A stretch of DNA of 64,000 nucleotides, taken from positions 21,576,001-21,640,000 of the forward strand of contig NC_091693.1 in NCBI RefSeq assembly GCF_041296265.1. Reading direction: 5' to 3'. Of this stretch, positions 30,601 to 46,289 are shown in pieces. Each line of letters opens with the position of its first letter. The first letter of the stretch is position 1. Source of the DNA: Equus caballus. Lineage: Eukaryota > Chordata > Mammalia > Perissodactyla > Equidae. The notes beneath the pieces are model-generated. The model saw nothing but the letters and a program-made list of their open reading frames with translations, had not been told where the DNA came from and made no database searches. Both the position numbers and the translations under genes were made by a program.

Positions 30601-30790
30601 ATTTATTTGTATATTTATTCATGTAAAAATGTGTACATGTATAAATATATATATATTTAGGTAAATACTTATATATTTATGTAACTTAAATTCTTTATTA
30701 TAAATATTTATATATTTTTGAAGATATATTTAGATAAATATTTGTAACAAATCATTCTAAATTAATTAGGAAAACAGTATTCATTCTATT
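30600..30790. repeat. AT-rich low-complexity tract
   Basis: Dense tatatatttat repeats. Confidence 0.85.
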
Positions 30791-30867
30791 TTTTTTGTTT
30801 TTTTGTTAAGAATTTTCCAACTTTTCTACAGCCAATGCATTCTTCTTGCAATCAAAAAAGTAGCATT

Positions 30868-31116
30868 TGTTTGGGCTGAACTGCTGTAGTAGCGGTTAAG
30901 TTTGTGCTCTCCGCTTTGGCAGCCCAGGTTTCGCTGTTTTGGATCCTGAGTGCAAATCTATGCACCGCTCATCAAGCCATGCTATGGCAGGTATCCCACA
31001 AATAAAATAGAGGAAGATGGACACAGATGTTAGCTCAGGGCCAATCTTCCTCAGCAAAAAGAGGAAGATTGGCGGTGGACGTTAGCTCAGGGCTAATCTT
31101 CCTTAAAAAAAAAAAA
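30868..31116 (+). mobile_element. ERE SINE
   Basis: Plus strand ERE with tail repeats gaagatggacacagatgtta and aagattggcggtggacgtta, then poly-A. Confidence 0.85.
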
Positions 31117-31177
31117 GTAGTATTTATTGTTATGAAAATGAAAGATGAATATATTCCCAGGCACAGTGTGAAAGACC

Positions 31178-32300
31178 TTGTGGACTGAGCATTTCTGGGG
31201 TGTGCTCTCTCCCCCTGCCCTCTCTGGATCTCACTCAGCCTGCCTCTCCGTCTGTGTCTCCATCTTTTTCTCTATCAGGCCTCAATATGCAGACACATTG
31301 CATCTCTGCACAGCTCCCCCCTGCATAGCCTTGCTCTGCTCCGCCCCTGCAGCCTTACTCTTAATGCTGAATTTTAGGACTAGCCTAAAGGTCCAACAAC
31401 CAAGGAATTGGTCCTATACATTTTGGTACAGGCACGTCATAGCATGCCCTACAGCCATTCAAAATGGCCACATGGAGGAATATGCAATGACCTTGGGAGA
31501 CACGTAACTATGCTGTCCAGGGGGAGAGCAATGGGTTGTAAAATGTGACAACGTGATGTAAAAATTGGGCACAGCAGTGTGGAGGGAATAAAAACAAAAG
31601 CTGGACACACGTTCCAAAAGTCTTGAAGTCCTGTCCTTGTGCTTTTCCTTATTTATCAGTTTTCCTAAAAACTGATTTTGGCTTTGGTAACCGGGACAGA
31701 ATAGTGCAAATAAGTTTTAAAAAATAAGACAAATAATAAACTAAAGGTAACAAAAAGTCATAAAGACTACGACCTGGAGTCTCCGGAGTGCATCCTCCTG
31801 GTCCCTCCCACCCGTGGCTCAGAGTCTATCCCGCAAGGCCGGATGGCGGATGGAGACGTGGCAGCTCAGTGCCAGAGACAAAGGTCTGTGAGGGGCAGAG
31901 GAGGCTGCCACGTCCCTGGAGAGACCCTTCCACTAGCAGGACCCCAGCAGCTCATGGACCTTTCCAGACCTAGATGCAACCTCTGGAGGGACCTGGTCCT
32001 TGTGGACAAGGGAGGGTGAGAGGTGGGGGGACAGGACCCTCACAAGACTTTCAGGAGCTCACGCACCTGGGCACATCTTTCCTATAGACTCTCTATCTCT
32101 CTCACAGACACACACACACACACACACAGTGTTCATCTCCATCCACTCCCAGGAATGATGAACCTGAACCCCAAGACTCACCTCCCAGCAGTCACTTCCT
32201 CTGGGTGTCCCATCTACCCTGATACTCTCCCCCACCTCTCTAGATGGACCCCTTCCCAACCCCTCACTACATCCTGATGTGCATGACTGCCATGTTTCAC
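31178..32300. other. No gene recognised; place where the ITIM exon of Siglec C would be expected
   Basis: 31,370-31,620 looks like an old LINE tail. I searched 31.7-32.3 kb for the ITIM exon seen at 47.8 and 60.3 kb and did not find it. A (CA)n lies at 32,106-32,128. Confidence 0.45.
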
Positions 32301-32551
32301 TGGTGGCCAGGTGCACTGAGATAGAAAAGGCAGCCACAGACCGTGACCTCTTACCGCTTACTCTTTAGTTGAGGGAGGCAGAAAAAAATTACTTAAACAA
32401 ATAAATATCTAATTGTAAAATATGATATTATGGACAGGAACTGGGTGAGTGAGAGAGAATTACACGGCCTTGATTCAGGCATGGCGCCCGCCCTTGGGAA
32501 GCTCAGAGTTTTGTGGGAGAACAAGTCAGTCAAAGAAACTATGCCCCTTTG

Positions 32552-33020
32552 GTAGGCAGAATAACAGCCTCCCAAAGATGTCCACGCCCTAATCCCCTGG
32601 AACCTGTGAGTGTGTTACCTTACATGAAAAAAGAAATGTTGCAGATGGAGTTAAGAATATTGAGATAAGGAGATTCTCATCGATTATTTGGGTGGGCCCA
32701 ATATAATCACAAGTGTCTTGACAACTGAAAGAAGGAAGCTGAGAGAGATTTGAAGATGCTATGCTTCTGGTCTTGAAGATGGAGGAAGGAGCCATGAAAG
32801 AAGGAATGCAGGCGCCCTCTAGAGGTTTGAAAAAAAGCAAATGCATTTTCCTCTGGAGCCTCCAGAAGGAACGCAGCCCTGCCTGGCAACGCCCTCCTTT
32901 CAGCCCAGTGAAACCCATTTTGGACTTGTGACCTCCAGAACTGTAAGATGATAAATTTATGTTGCTGAAAGCCACTGGATTTGTGATACTTCATTACAGT
33001 GAGAACAAGAAGCTAATACA
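32552..33020 (+). mobile_element. MaLR (MLT1-type) LTR, duplicate copy 1
   Basis: ggtaggcagaataacagcct to gaagctaatacaga. Fossil LTR shared by all three duplicated blocks. Confidence 0.8.
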
Positions 33021-33550
33021 GACTCACAAGGTCGAGAGTGACAGGTGCTGCCTGGGAGCATCCTTTTCTCCTGCTCCCTTGACAAGAGAACGCTTCAGCA
33101 GAATTGTAATGTTTGTGCTCCTCCCAGTCTCTCTTGATTATTCATATTAAGATTCCTGCACGCACACAAGCACTTCCCCACACTGCTGTTATCTAGCACA
33201 CCAGTGACCTCTGCTAGTGAATTCCAAATGGTCACTTCTGTCCTCACCTCTCTGGACTTGGCAGATGACCCAGGTGCATGGCTTCCCTGAATGACAGTCC
33301 TTCTTTACTTAACTACAACTATCGAATTTTTCTGAGTCTATCAACACAGCTGGCAGCCCCAATGCTTGTTGCTCTCCAACCAAATGGGGAAGGAAGAGCA
33401 TTAGAGGAGGGAGGAACAGTCCATGCAAAGACCTGGAGGCACGAGTAACCTTGTTCTGGTTGATGATGATGAAAAATCCAGTGTGGATGGAGCAATGAGT
33501 GGGAGGCAGGGGGAGTGGCAGGAAGTGGACTGGACCGCAGGGCTGGGATC

Positions 33551-34253
33551 CGGGTAAGGCAAGTGGGGCAGTCACTCGAAATGCAAAGTTAAAAGGTGAG
33601 CCAAAGCCTCAGTAATTCAGATAAATAACATTTTGAGGCAAGATTTATAAGATCAATATTAATGCAAAAGAAAACCACATAGAAAAAAATATCAAACATG
33701 TATATAAATCCAGGATTAGTGAGAATGTGCTTCTGAACCAGTTGGAGCCTGAGGTGGAAGAAAAAAAGCGTGCCTCTATATGTATGTTCTTGTGTGTTTT
33801 AATTATCATTTTTCCCCAGAACATTAAAATCATTTAAATATTATTGAAAAATTGAAAAGTGATGCGCAGTAAAACATTATTTTAAGTTTAAGGGTTTGTG
33901 CGCACCCAAATCAGAATTTATTATTATTTGCTTTCCTGGCTTTACTAGAAGCAAACACAGAAAGAATATTTTCAAAATCTCCTTCTCTGCTTCTCTCGTT
34001 TTCAACCAAGAATGCTGCCCTGTGTGACAATTTCTCTGGACCAAGTTATGATCTTACATAATTATTAACTAACTTCAGTCTGCTGATCATACCATTATTT
34101 AGAGTTTTGACATTTTTGCTCATCGTGGATTTTTAAATTAATTTCAATTTTTGAAAAATAGTGGTTTAAAACGGTATCTAATTAGAGTGCTGAGATTTTT
34201 TGCATCATTTTAAGTTTTGCATCGGAGGTGAGTGCCTCACTCTCCTCACCCTA
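33551..34253. mobile_element. hAT-type DNA transposon, non-autonomous, copy 1
   Basis: About 700 bp with inverted ends: left cgggtaaggcaagtggggca...atgcaaagttaaaa, right ttttaagttttgcatcgg...cctcactctcctcaccc. No transposase frame. Paralogous copies at 49.6 and 62.1 kb. Confidence 0.65.
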
Positions 34254-34349
34254 ATCCAAGCCCTTCTGGAGAGGTTGGGGCTGAGAGGCCAGATTATGCA
34301 GGGCTGCAGTCAGAGGAGTTTAAATTAGTATTTTCTAGATCAAGGGCTG

Positions 34350-34566
34350 GCAAACTACAACTCATGGGTCAAATCTGGCCCACTGTCTGTGTTTGTAAAT
34401 AAAGTTTTATTGGAAACGGTCATGCTCATTCGTTTGCATTTGGTCTAAGGCTGCTTTCACGCTGCCACAGCAGAGTTGAGTGGCTGTAACAGAGACTGTA
34501 TGGTCAGCAAAGGCAAAGATATTTACTATCTGGCCCTTGATAAAGAAACTTTGCTGACCCCTGCTC
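34350..34566 (-). mobile_element. MER5A (hAT-Charlie), copy 1
   Basis: tcaaatctggcccactgtct, aaataaagttttattggaaa and ctggcccttgataaagaaac match MER5A in reverse. Confidence 0.8.
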
Positions 34567-35008
34567 TAGATGATGGGGACAAACAGATGTTCAAATGCAG
34601 ACGAACTGGACTATGACGGCTTTCAGATGATCGCTCTGTGTAGGGCAAGGGAGGTGAGCGGCAGGGAGATGAGGAGTCCAGGAAAGAGATCCTGAAGGCT
34701 CAGCAATGATGGGGATCAAGATGGAGAGAGGGAAACTGATGTTAGCTGATCTTAGGAGAAAAAATGGACAAGACATGGTGAATTTTTTACTGTAACGGAA
34801 GTAACGAAGGCTAGAGAGAAGGTGACTCCTCCCTGCATGGCCTGAAGGAAAGAGGAGGGGCTGTCATACTGTCAGCAAGATGGGGATCTGACTTGAGGAG
34901 GAGGAGGAGATGAGGAGAGCATTTTTGGCCATGCTGAGCATTGGATTATCCAGGAGACCATCCTGGGAGAGTTATCCAGGCAGGATGCAAGACGCCCAAG
35001 TCATTCAC

Positions 35009-38331
<3,323 letters not shown>

Positions 38332-39479
38332 GTCTGGGGTTGACGGTCCCAGGTTCCACCAGGGAAAGTCTGTTTCTCAAGGTTCTTTCTCAGGAACTAA
38401 AAGTTAAAGATTTAGAGGAGGCGCCAAAAGGAAGATGAGAGTGAGGTCAGAACAGTGACTCTCCTCAGAAGAACTTCACCCCCTGACACTGTTGGGTGAG
38501 GGACAGCCCCTGGAGTCACCCATCCACCACCTGCATCCACTCTTGAGGACACTGGGCCAGAGAGGATGAGAGCTTCACCAAATCACAACCCGTGCAGGGC
38601 TCAAGCTCCATCTCCTGCCTCCCCATGGATGCCCCTCCCCTCAGAGCGCCATTTTCTGCAAAGTGAGAACATGTTCCTTCTGGTCGGACCCCCTGACTCA
38701 CAGGCTGTAGATGTCTGTGGACATTGGTTTGGCCAGGGGAGGGACTCAGGAACACAGGAGATGAAGGAGGTCAACTATCCTTTCTCCCTCAGGATCAATG
38801 TGAGGGGCAACTCCTCTCTGCTCACAAAATCACACACCAGCCCTGGATGCTGCTCCAAGAGTCTCTGTCCAGTGGGGAGACTACAGATGTCCCAGCACCT
38901 GGAGCTCCCTGTGATGGGAAGACATGGACACACGTGCAGGAGACACAGAGTGAGGAACGCCAACCTGGGGGTTGTCCACCCTCATGGATGGTGAGGATTT
39001 CCTGAGAAGAGACGTGCATCTGAATTCTTAGAAGGTTATTTTGACTATGTGGTGGGGGCTGGGAGGAAGTGGTGGGACTCCAGGGAGGTGGTGCCTCCTC
39101 AGACCCAAGTCTTTTTCCTTGAAACTTCTTTGGGGGAAAAATAAGACACATGAAGGGAACTGTCTACAAAAGGACAACTCAGTGATTCATCACAAAATGA
39201 ACACCCTACAAGAAATAGAACGTTAGGAGCACCCAGGACCTCCCCTTTTATCCCCCTCCCTATCCTCACACTCCACTCCCCCAAGGGGCCCCAGCCTCAC
39301 TGTAATTCCAATTGTTTCCTTGCTTTTCTCTGTAGTTTTATCACCTGACCATGCTGCCTTTATTACTATGGTTTTGCGCACGCTTTTCTTAAGACTTTGT
39401 ATAGACAGAAAATATTACAGTCTCTTTTCTTCTATTCGACTTCATGATTATTCCCATCCCATATTATCCCCTTCCAAGA

Positions 39480-39700
39480 ACTAACACCCAGAGCCTGGAG
39501 TAGAGTCAGTGCTGTGATCATGGAGAAGGAAGGCGCAGGATTTGAACCAGCATAGGAACTCCTACACCATCTCCAATTCCTGCATTTTCAGCTGGAATCT
39601 CGTACTAAAGTCCCATCCCCCATGGCCCCCCTGCCCTGACCACTCACTCTCACCCTGCTGGAGCAGTTGCAGCATCTGTGGTTAGAAGAGCTTGGCCACG
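39480..39700 (-). pseudogene. Truncated Siglec relic (signal exon and start of V-set), copy 1
   Basis: Minus strand: ATGCTGCAACTGCTCCAGCAG next to GGTGAGA looks like a Siglec signal exon (MLQLLQQ). About 60 bp further on, LKMQELEMV, a stop, then EFLCWFKSCAF aligns with the V-set start ([19 protein letters not shown]). Nothing later of the gene is visible. It is the paralogue of the better-kept copy at 55.74-55.97 kb. Confidence 0.6.
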
Positions 39701-40555
39701 CCCACTCTATTTCTCATTGTCCCTAATATGCAAAGCAGAAGAATGGGAAGGAGAGACATGGGGAAGCCACAGAGAAACTAACTGTATGCCAAAGAGGAAC
39801 TAGGACCAACAGGTCATCAGTGCTGGGAACCTTCTAGCCGCACTTCTCCAATTTGCAGAAGCAGATGCTGAGATCCAGAGTGGGCAAGTGAATTGGCCAA
39901 ATCACATAGGTGCCCTGTAATATGCACCATTGTCTGCACAGGGACCCTCCTCATGCATCTTTGTCTGCCCCGGTTTCACTGTGATGGGAGACAAGAAGCT
40001 TACTTTCATTGGAGTGGGAAGAATTGTCAACTTTTCCTGTGAAGTGAAGGAGGAAATTTCATTCATCTGATCATTCATTTACTCAACAAACATGTACACT
40101 GTGCCTTCAGTTTTCCTGGAAGGGGTGAAATGACAGATCTAGCCCTTGCCTTTGAGGAGAATAACATCTGGTTGGGAGACATGTTACCTGACGATTCCAG
40201 TGCCACAGGGTAGGTGGCTGTGATGGGGGAGCACAGGCTGGGGTGGGAGGGGCTGTTGTTCTTCTGGACTGGAAGGTGAGTCTCAGTGAGGATTGGACCA
40301 TGTAGACGTGGTAGGGAATCTCAAGTAGTCCAAAGGATGTGAATTCCACAGGTGATCCTGGTATCCTGGAAATTCCTGGACTCTCAGATATTACGTTCTT
40401 AATCCCAGTCAGTCTCCCACTGTTCTTGAGATCTTCCACTTGCTACTAGGTTCTGTACTCTGTTTATGACCAACACCATCTCTGCCCTAGCAGTGGGCAG
40501 ACCATTGCACATTGGTGACGTTCTTTTTTTTCATTCAAAGAGATTTCAATAAAGA

Positions 40556-40656
40556 TTATGCCCACAACTAGAAGGACTGGCAACTAAGATGTACAACTGT
40601 GTACAGGGGTGGGGTTTGGGGAGATATAGCAGAAAAAAAAAAAGATTACAGAGGTG
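40556..40656 (+). mobile_element. ERE SINE 3' part
   Basis: cacaactagaaggactggca, gatgtacaactgtgtacagg, ggggtttggggaga, then an A-rich stretch: the tail half of an ERE. Confidence 0.7.
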
Positions 40657-40849
40657 TGGTCAGGATTAAGGGAACTAACAAGGGGTGGTGTGATCCGCAG
40701 CGACTAGCAACAGCAAGAGGCCATTACCACTCATAGGCCCAAAGGGACACAAGAGGGAAAGGTGTTACCAGAACCTTTGTGTGCTATGGCCAAACAGGAG
40801 GCCTGCTCAGCGGAGCCATGGCTGTAGGAACTCAGCTGCTATGCTACCT

Positions 40850-41034
40850 AGGCCCCTCCACAGAGCTGAAGACGTCTCCAAAGTCAGCACTTAACTTGAA
40901 TCAGCTACCCAGCTGGGGACGTTCTTTTCACTTGGCTCCTGAGGATCCATAGGAAAGGGCCATGGTGTTGTCCGTGGTGCTGATTCAAGTTAAATACTGA
41001 CTTTGGAGACGTCTTCAGCTCTGTGGAGGGGCCT
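40850..41034. repeat. Near-perfect 56-bp inverted repeat with 73-bp spacer
   Basis: 40,850-40,905 (aggcccctccacagagctga...cttgaatcagc) is the reverse complement of 40,979-41,034 with two mismatches. Transcribed, it would fold into a long hairpin. It is not part of a repeat I can name. Confidence 0.92.
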
Positions 41035-41399
41035 GATCACACAGCACAGGGACCTTCTGTCTGCACTCAGGAGGGTCAAGGTGTCAGATGGTCTGGAGAG
41101 GCCTCAGTCCCATCTGGGAGGAGGGACTCAGGGACGGGGAAGACCTCTGCTTCTCCTCCTTGTCCTTGTGTCCACACTCAGTGATGTCCTATGGACAATG
41201 TCAGTCTGTTGTCACTGAGCCAAGAGCAGGGATGGTGAGGGTTCTGCACCGTCCCTATACATATCTGTCTCCATTTAATTTTCCCAACATCTCTGACAGA
41301 GAGGGGGTGATCCCTCTCATCAGATGGAGGAGGAAGCTGACACTCAGACAGGTGAGTAGCTGTAGGAACAAATCTCTAAAGAAAACCCCCCAAAATCCC

Positions 41400-41925
41400 A
41401 CCCCTCCTTTATATAAATAGTGCTGCTGTAAACACATCTTTGGTATGTACATGCACTTTTATTAGGTATTTTTAGAGTGGAATTTCTCAGGACCAGGGTA
41501 TGTGCATATTCAGTTTTAGTAGGTATTGCCAAACATTTTCCAAAGTGGTTATTAAAATTTACCTTCATGAGAGTTCCAGTTGCTTCAATTCTTGATATTG
41601 TAATTCCAGTTACTTTCTTGTTTTTATTTCTTCATTTTAACCATCCTGAAAATAAGTGGAATTTTATTGTGGGTTTCATTTGCATTTCCTTGACAATTAA
41701 TGAGATCGAGAAACTCATATACTAATGTGGAATTTGAACTTCTTATTTTATGAAGGGCTTGTTTATATTGTTCATTTTCTATGGGGGTTTTGATATTTTT
41801 CATCAATTTTTAGCATATTATTAAATATTTTGGATACAAGCCATTTCTCAGCTGTTTTTATTGCAAATATCTTCTTTTTGGCATCTTTTATGAAGAATTT
41901 CTTAATTCAACCATTGCCAATCATT
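41400..41925 (-). repeat. L1 3' fragment
   Basis: tagtgctgctgtaaacacat, ggtattgccaaacattttcc, tttcatttgcatttccttga: reverse L1 3' sequence. Confidence 0.6.
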
Positions 41926-42130
41926 TTTTTTTCTGCTTCTTCCCCCCATCTCCCCCCAGTACACAGTTGTATATTTTAGTTGTGAGTCTTTCTAGTTGTA
42001 ACATGTGGGACACCGGCTCAGTGTGGCCTGATGAGTGGCGCCACATCGACACCCAGGATCCAAACCAGCGAAACCTTGGGCCATCGAATCAGAGCGCACG
42101 AACTCAACCATTTGGCCTCAGGGCTGGCCC
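41926..42130 (-). mobile_element. ERE SINE
   Basis: Reverse ERE, head end ctcaaccatttggcctcagg then gctggccc, inserted in L1-derived sequence. Confidence 0.8.
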
Positions 42131-42499
42131 TCTTTTCATTGACTTTATCCAGGCCTGTCCACCCATGTGAGTGAGCGTATGTGCCTATTGGGGCATCTCA
42201 GTGAAAATTCTCAGCGTTCTTTCAGACCAAATGTCCCCCCTATATTCCTGCTTCTGAAGAATAGGTAACTTTTCAGGGTCAGGATATATATTTTCAGCAC
42301 CACACTACAAACTACTGACTCTTTCCACTTGACCCCACGGAGAAGTGTATGATGTGCTGTTTTATTCATTTCCTGGTTCGGATGTTGCTGGTGAAATTTT
42401 AGCTCCTTTTACTGAAATGTCCCATGTTCATTTAATACATGATGGGACTTGGCACTCTGAGCATCAGGCTAAGTCACCAGCAGGACCTTGCATTTTCAA

Positions 42500-42690
42500 A
42501 GGATAAGGAAGCAGAACACAATGAGCACACACCTTTGCCAGGACCTGCATACAGTGCTTTACATGTATCACAACATCCTTCTGAGGTGGGGCTTCTTATT
42601 TCCCCACTTTTCAGAGCAGGTGAGGCACAGACACATAGGGTGACATATTTTCAATTGTCACTACCCTAGGAAATGGAGAAACCAGGATTG
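42500..42690 (+). repeat. MIR SINE
   Basis: gtgctttacatgtatcacaa, ttatttccccacttttcaga, gcaggtgaggcacag. Confidence 0.65.
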
Positions 42691-42704
42691 TCATATTGAG
42701 GCAG

Positions 42705-42992
42705 CTGCAAGTTTCTGTGATGCTGAAAGTTATGTCACTGGTATTTCAAATGCCAGACAGGTCACACATGGTGGATAGTTTTCAGTAGAACTTCCACACT
42801 AACACCAACTAGGAAGAAGGAAATGGCCATCCACTTATGAAAAAATTGGTCATGAAAACCTTATGAGCAGAAGCAAAGCGTTGTCTGATATAGTGGCAGA
42901 GAATACAATGATGATGCAACAAAGACCAGGGAGAGTTCTCCTCTGCTCTACACAAGGTCGCTGGAAGTCAGAATCAACGTGATGGCGTCAAC
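42705..42992 (+). mobile_element. ERE SINE, 3' half of the long subtype
   Basis: gtgatgctgaaagttatgtc, aaaaaattggtcatgaaaac, cattgtctgatatagtggca and a tcaacaacaa tail. Confidence 0.8.
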
Positions 42993-43139
42993 AACAAATT
43001 TGCTATTATGTTTTAGATATGTTTCATATTTTCAGAAGATGTTTTCTTAGGAGATGTTGCTAGGTAAAATTTTCGATCTACTAAATAGGACATTAAGATC
43101 TAGAACTTGGAGAAACCAGGTGAATTTCACTCACCCTTG

Positions 43140-43500
43140 AATGTTTTTGGTTTTTTAAAATTTTTTATTTTTTTAATTGCAGTAACATTGGATTATAACA
43201 TTATATAGCTTTCAGATGTACATCGTAATATATTTCGAATTCTGTGTAGGTTACATCATGTTCACCACCCAAAAATTAATTAAAGTCCATCCTCTCACAT
43301 GTGAGCCTAATCACCCCAATTCCCCTCCCCCCAATTCCCCTCTGATAACCACCAATCCAATCTCTATTGCTATGTGTTTGTTTGTCGTTGTTTTTATCTT
43401 CTACTTATGAGTGAGATCATATGGCATTTGACTTTCTCCCTCTGACTAATTTCACTCAGCATAATACCCTCAAGGACCATCCATGTTGTCACAAATTCAC
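43140..43500 (-). repeat. L1 3' fragment (equine type)
   Basis: attgcagtaacattggatta, gcatttgactttctccctct, tttcactcagcataatac. Confidence 0.65.
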
Positions 43501-43639
43501 CCTTGAACGTTGATTGAACATCTATTCTTTGCCAAGCACCATGCCACACATGTGGTTCTATGTTTCCCACAGTATAATCTATAACATCATCGACACCAGG
43601 TCCCACTCCCCAAAGCCAACAACATTTGATTGTCATCTT

Positions 43640-45425
43640 GGTATACTGTCTTTTTTTTTTCAAGACATTTTTTTCTCTCATTTTGATTCTATAGGAGGTA
43701 TGATTTTATGTCATTCTGTTTTACTTATTTTTCTGGGTAATTTCTCATCTTCTAAATTTTATTCTCACTGGTTTCATTAGGAGGAGATGTGCTATATTCA
43801 GTAAATCTCTCCAATGAGGTTGGGCATTTATTTTGTTTCCACTTTATCTTTAGTTAAAGTGCTGAAACTTCATTGCCCTTGGAGATGATCAGTTTTTCCA
43901 GTTCTTTCTCATTTGGTAATTGGAATAAACTTTCTAGAACAAAGAGCAGAAGAGTTCACACTCCTGACTAGAACTATTCAGTTGTCTGTCCTCTTATCTT
44001 CTCTACAACAGTATTGCTCAGCCAATTTCCCACCTGAATGTCCTTAACTGATGAAGCTCACACAAGCATCCCACACTCTGGAGTTCAAATCTTTTGAGGC
44101 ACATGGATGAGTTTAGGGAAAGTAACCAAAGTCTGACTGCTGTTAGAAGGAGGAAAGTGCAAGGATTTATGACCATAAAATGAATATTTATTTTCCCATA
44201 GTGTCACTTCCTTCCAGTCAACTATTTTTCAACTTTATCAAACAAAGCAGGAAGTGAGAAAACAGAGTTGTGAAATGTCAGTATTGAGATTTCTCTATGA
44301 ACAGCATCCTCCTAATTTTCTGATGGGGAACCAGTCAAATGTTCTGGGCTTATATAGCAATATGTTTATTACAAGTGACAGACTCCTTAGTTAAGCCTAG
44401 CAAAGAAGAATTTTATGAGAAGATTCTGAGGTCCTCCACATCACTAAAGAAGAGCAAAAGCACCTGTTGGTAAAGACAGTCTCCTGAGTCCCTCGTACTC
44501 CTGCATGTCCTGCTGAGCCTGCCCAAAACATAATGCTGTGACTGCTCCTTACCTGGGCAAGTTCTCAGGTTTGTGTTTTCAGGGAGCAACCTTGAGGGTT
44601 GAGATCGTGTCTCCCTCCAGGACAAAGAGCAGCTTCACTTACTGCTGTCTACAAAAATGGTAGATTCTGAGTTTAATTGTCTTTGCCTCCTGGGCATCTA
44701 TCGACCTGACTCAGAGCTTTCTCTCTGACTTATCTTATCAACAGGATTTTCTGAAGTGCTCTGGGAGTCAAACTGATGCAGTCATTGCCCCCATGGGTTC
44801 ACCATCTAGCAGGATGGGAAGCACTGAAGATGCCATTATAGACAAATCAAGACAGTTATGAAAGTGCTGGGGTCAGAAAAGAGACCTGGGCTAGAGAAAG
44901 AGATTTCGCAAGCAACTGCATCATTTTTTTAAAATTTCTAAAATATTTATTGGGAGCTTATTATGTGGCAAGTATTGTTCATGGTGAACAAAATAGACAG
45001 AAATGCCTTCACCTAGTATGACAGATCGGGCAAACACTTGTTCTTGGGCATGAGAAGTGAGGAATTGTTGCCAGGGCCACACCTCAGAGTTGGGCACAGA
45101 CAGATAAAGAAAAGAGGGCATGGCTGGGAGGTCTGGTTCTCTCTTCTCAAGGACCAGGCTTGGGAGGGTGGAGATAGAAACGAAATAAAGAATAAAAGAA
45201 AGCAAAAAAGGAAGGAAGGAGGAAGCAAGAAGAGAGAGAGATTCCTCCTTGGCTGAGTCTATGGAAGTGTGGATGGCCAGCCTAGCAGCTGTTGTTGTCA
45301 CTGCTATTAGGAACTGTATAACTGTCTAAACATTCACAAAGCAGTTAGGACAGTACCTAGATACAGAGAAAAACCCCAAGGAACACTGACTAAGGCCCCC
45401 TTTGCCATTGGGGCCATCTACGTGG
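43640..45425. other. Duplicated intergenic block, left copy
   Basis: Paralogue of 56,130-57,940. 44,760-45,030 looks like an L2 end (gtcattgcccccatgggttcaccatctagc). 45,180-45,245 is purine-rich. No exon recognised. Confidence 0.45.
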
Positions 45426-45583
45426 ACTTATCTGGTCCCTCCACTTGCTGGCCTGTGTGGTTTTGAGAAGCTCATCCAAGCCTCCTTTGTGACATGGGGA
45501 CAGGGCTGATTCCCTCAGAGTCACTGTGAGGATTGAATGAGACAGGACAGGTGAGGAATTGATGCACAGCAGGTGCTGAGTGA
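45425..45583 (+). repeat. MIR SINE, left copy
   Basis: ctggcctgtgtggttttgag, gtgacatggggacagggct, tgaggattgaatgagacag. Confidence 0.7.
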
Positions 45584-46050
45584 ATGTGTTAGCTCCCTGG
45601 GGCTGCTGTGACGAATTACCACAGACGAGGTGGTTTAAACAAGCCGAAATTTATTCTCTCCTAGTTCTGGATGGCAGGAGATCAAAAGAAAGGTTTCAGC
45701 AGTGCTATGCTGCCTTGGAAGGTTCTAGGGAAGACTCCTTCCCTGTTTCTTCTAGCTTCTGGTGGTTGCCAGCAATCCTTGGCATTCCTTGCCTTATGAC
45801 ATCACACATCCAGTCTCTGCCTCCTTTGTCACATGACCTTCTTCCCCAAGTGTGGCTGTGTCAACATTTCCATCTTTGTTTAAGGAAAACAGTCAATGGC
45901 TTTAGGGCTCCCCTCAATCCGGTCTGATGTCATGTTAACTTTGTTACATCTGCAAAGACCCTATCTCCAAATAAAATCGATTTCACAGGTACCAAGGGAG
46001 AAAGCTTAAATATACCTTATTGGAGGTCACACTTTAACTCACAACAGTAA
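45583..46050 (-). mobile_element. MaLR (MLT1-type) LTR, left copy
   Basis: tgtgttagctccctggggct through caaataaaatcgatttcaca. Reverse fossil LTR; copy at 58,093-58,560. Confidence 0.8.
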
Positions 46051-46289
46051 CTATTCATTAACAGGATCATTGGATCCCCAGATGTCCCCACTGTCCATCT
46101 ACAGGCCCTACCATCCTCCCGAGCTCCAGACCATCCATCTCTCTAAGTACCTGTTGGATGCTGGTCTCTGTAGGATGTTCCAGAGACCCTCAAGCTCCCA
46201 ATATGTGACTCTGACCTCGTTGTCTCCATCTTGGTCCTGCCCCCCAACACTTGAGACAAGTGAAAACACACCTGGACACAGTCTTGTGA

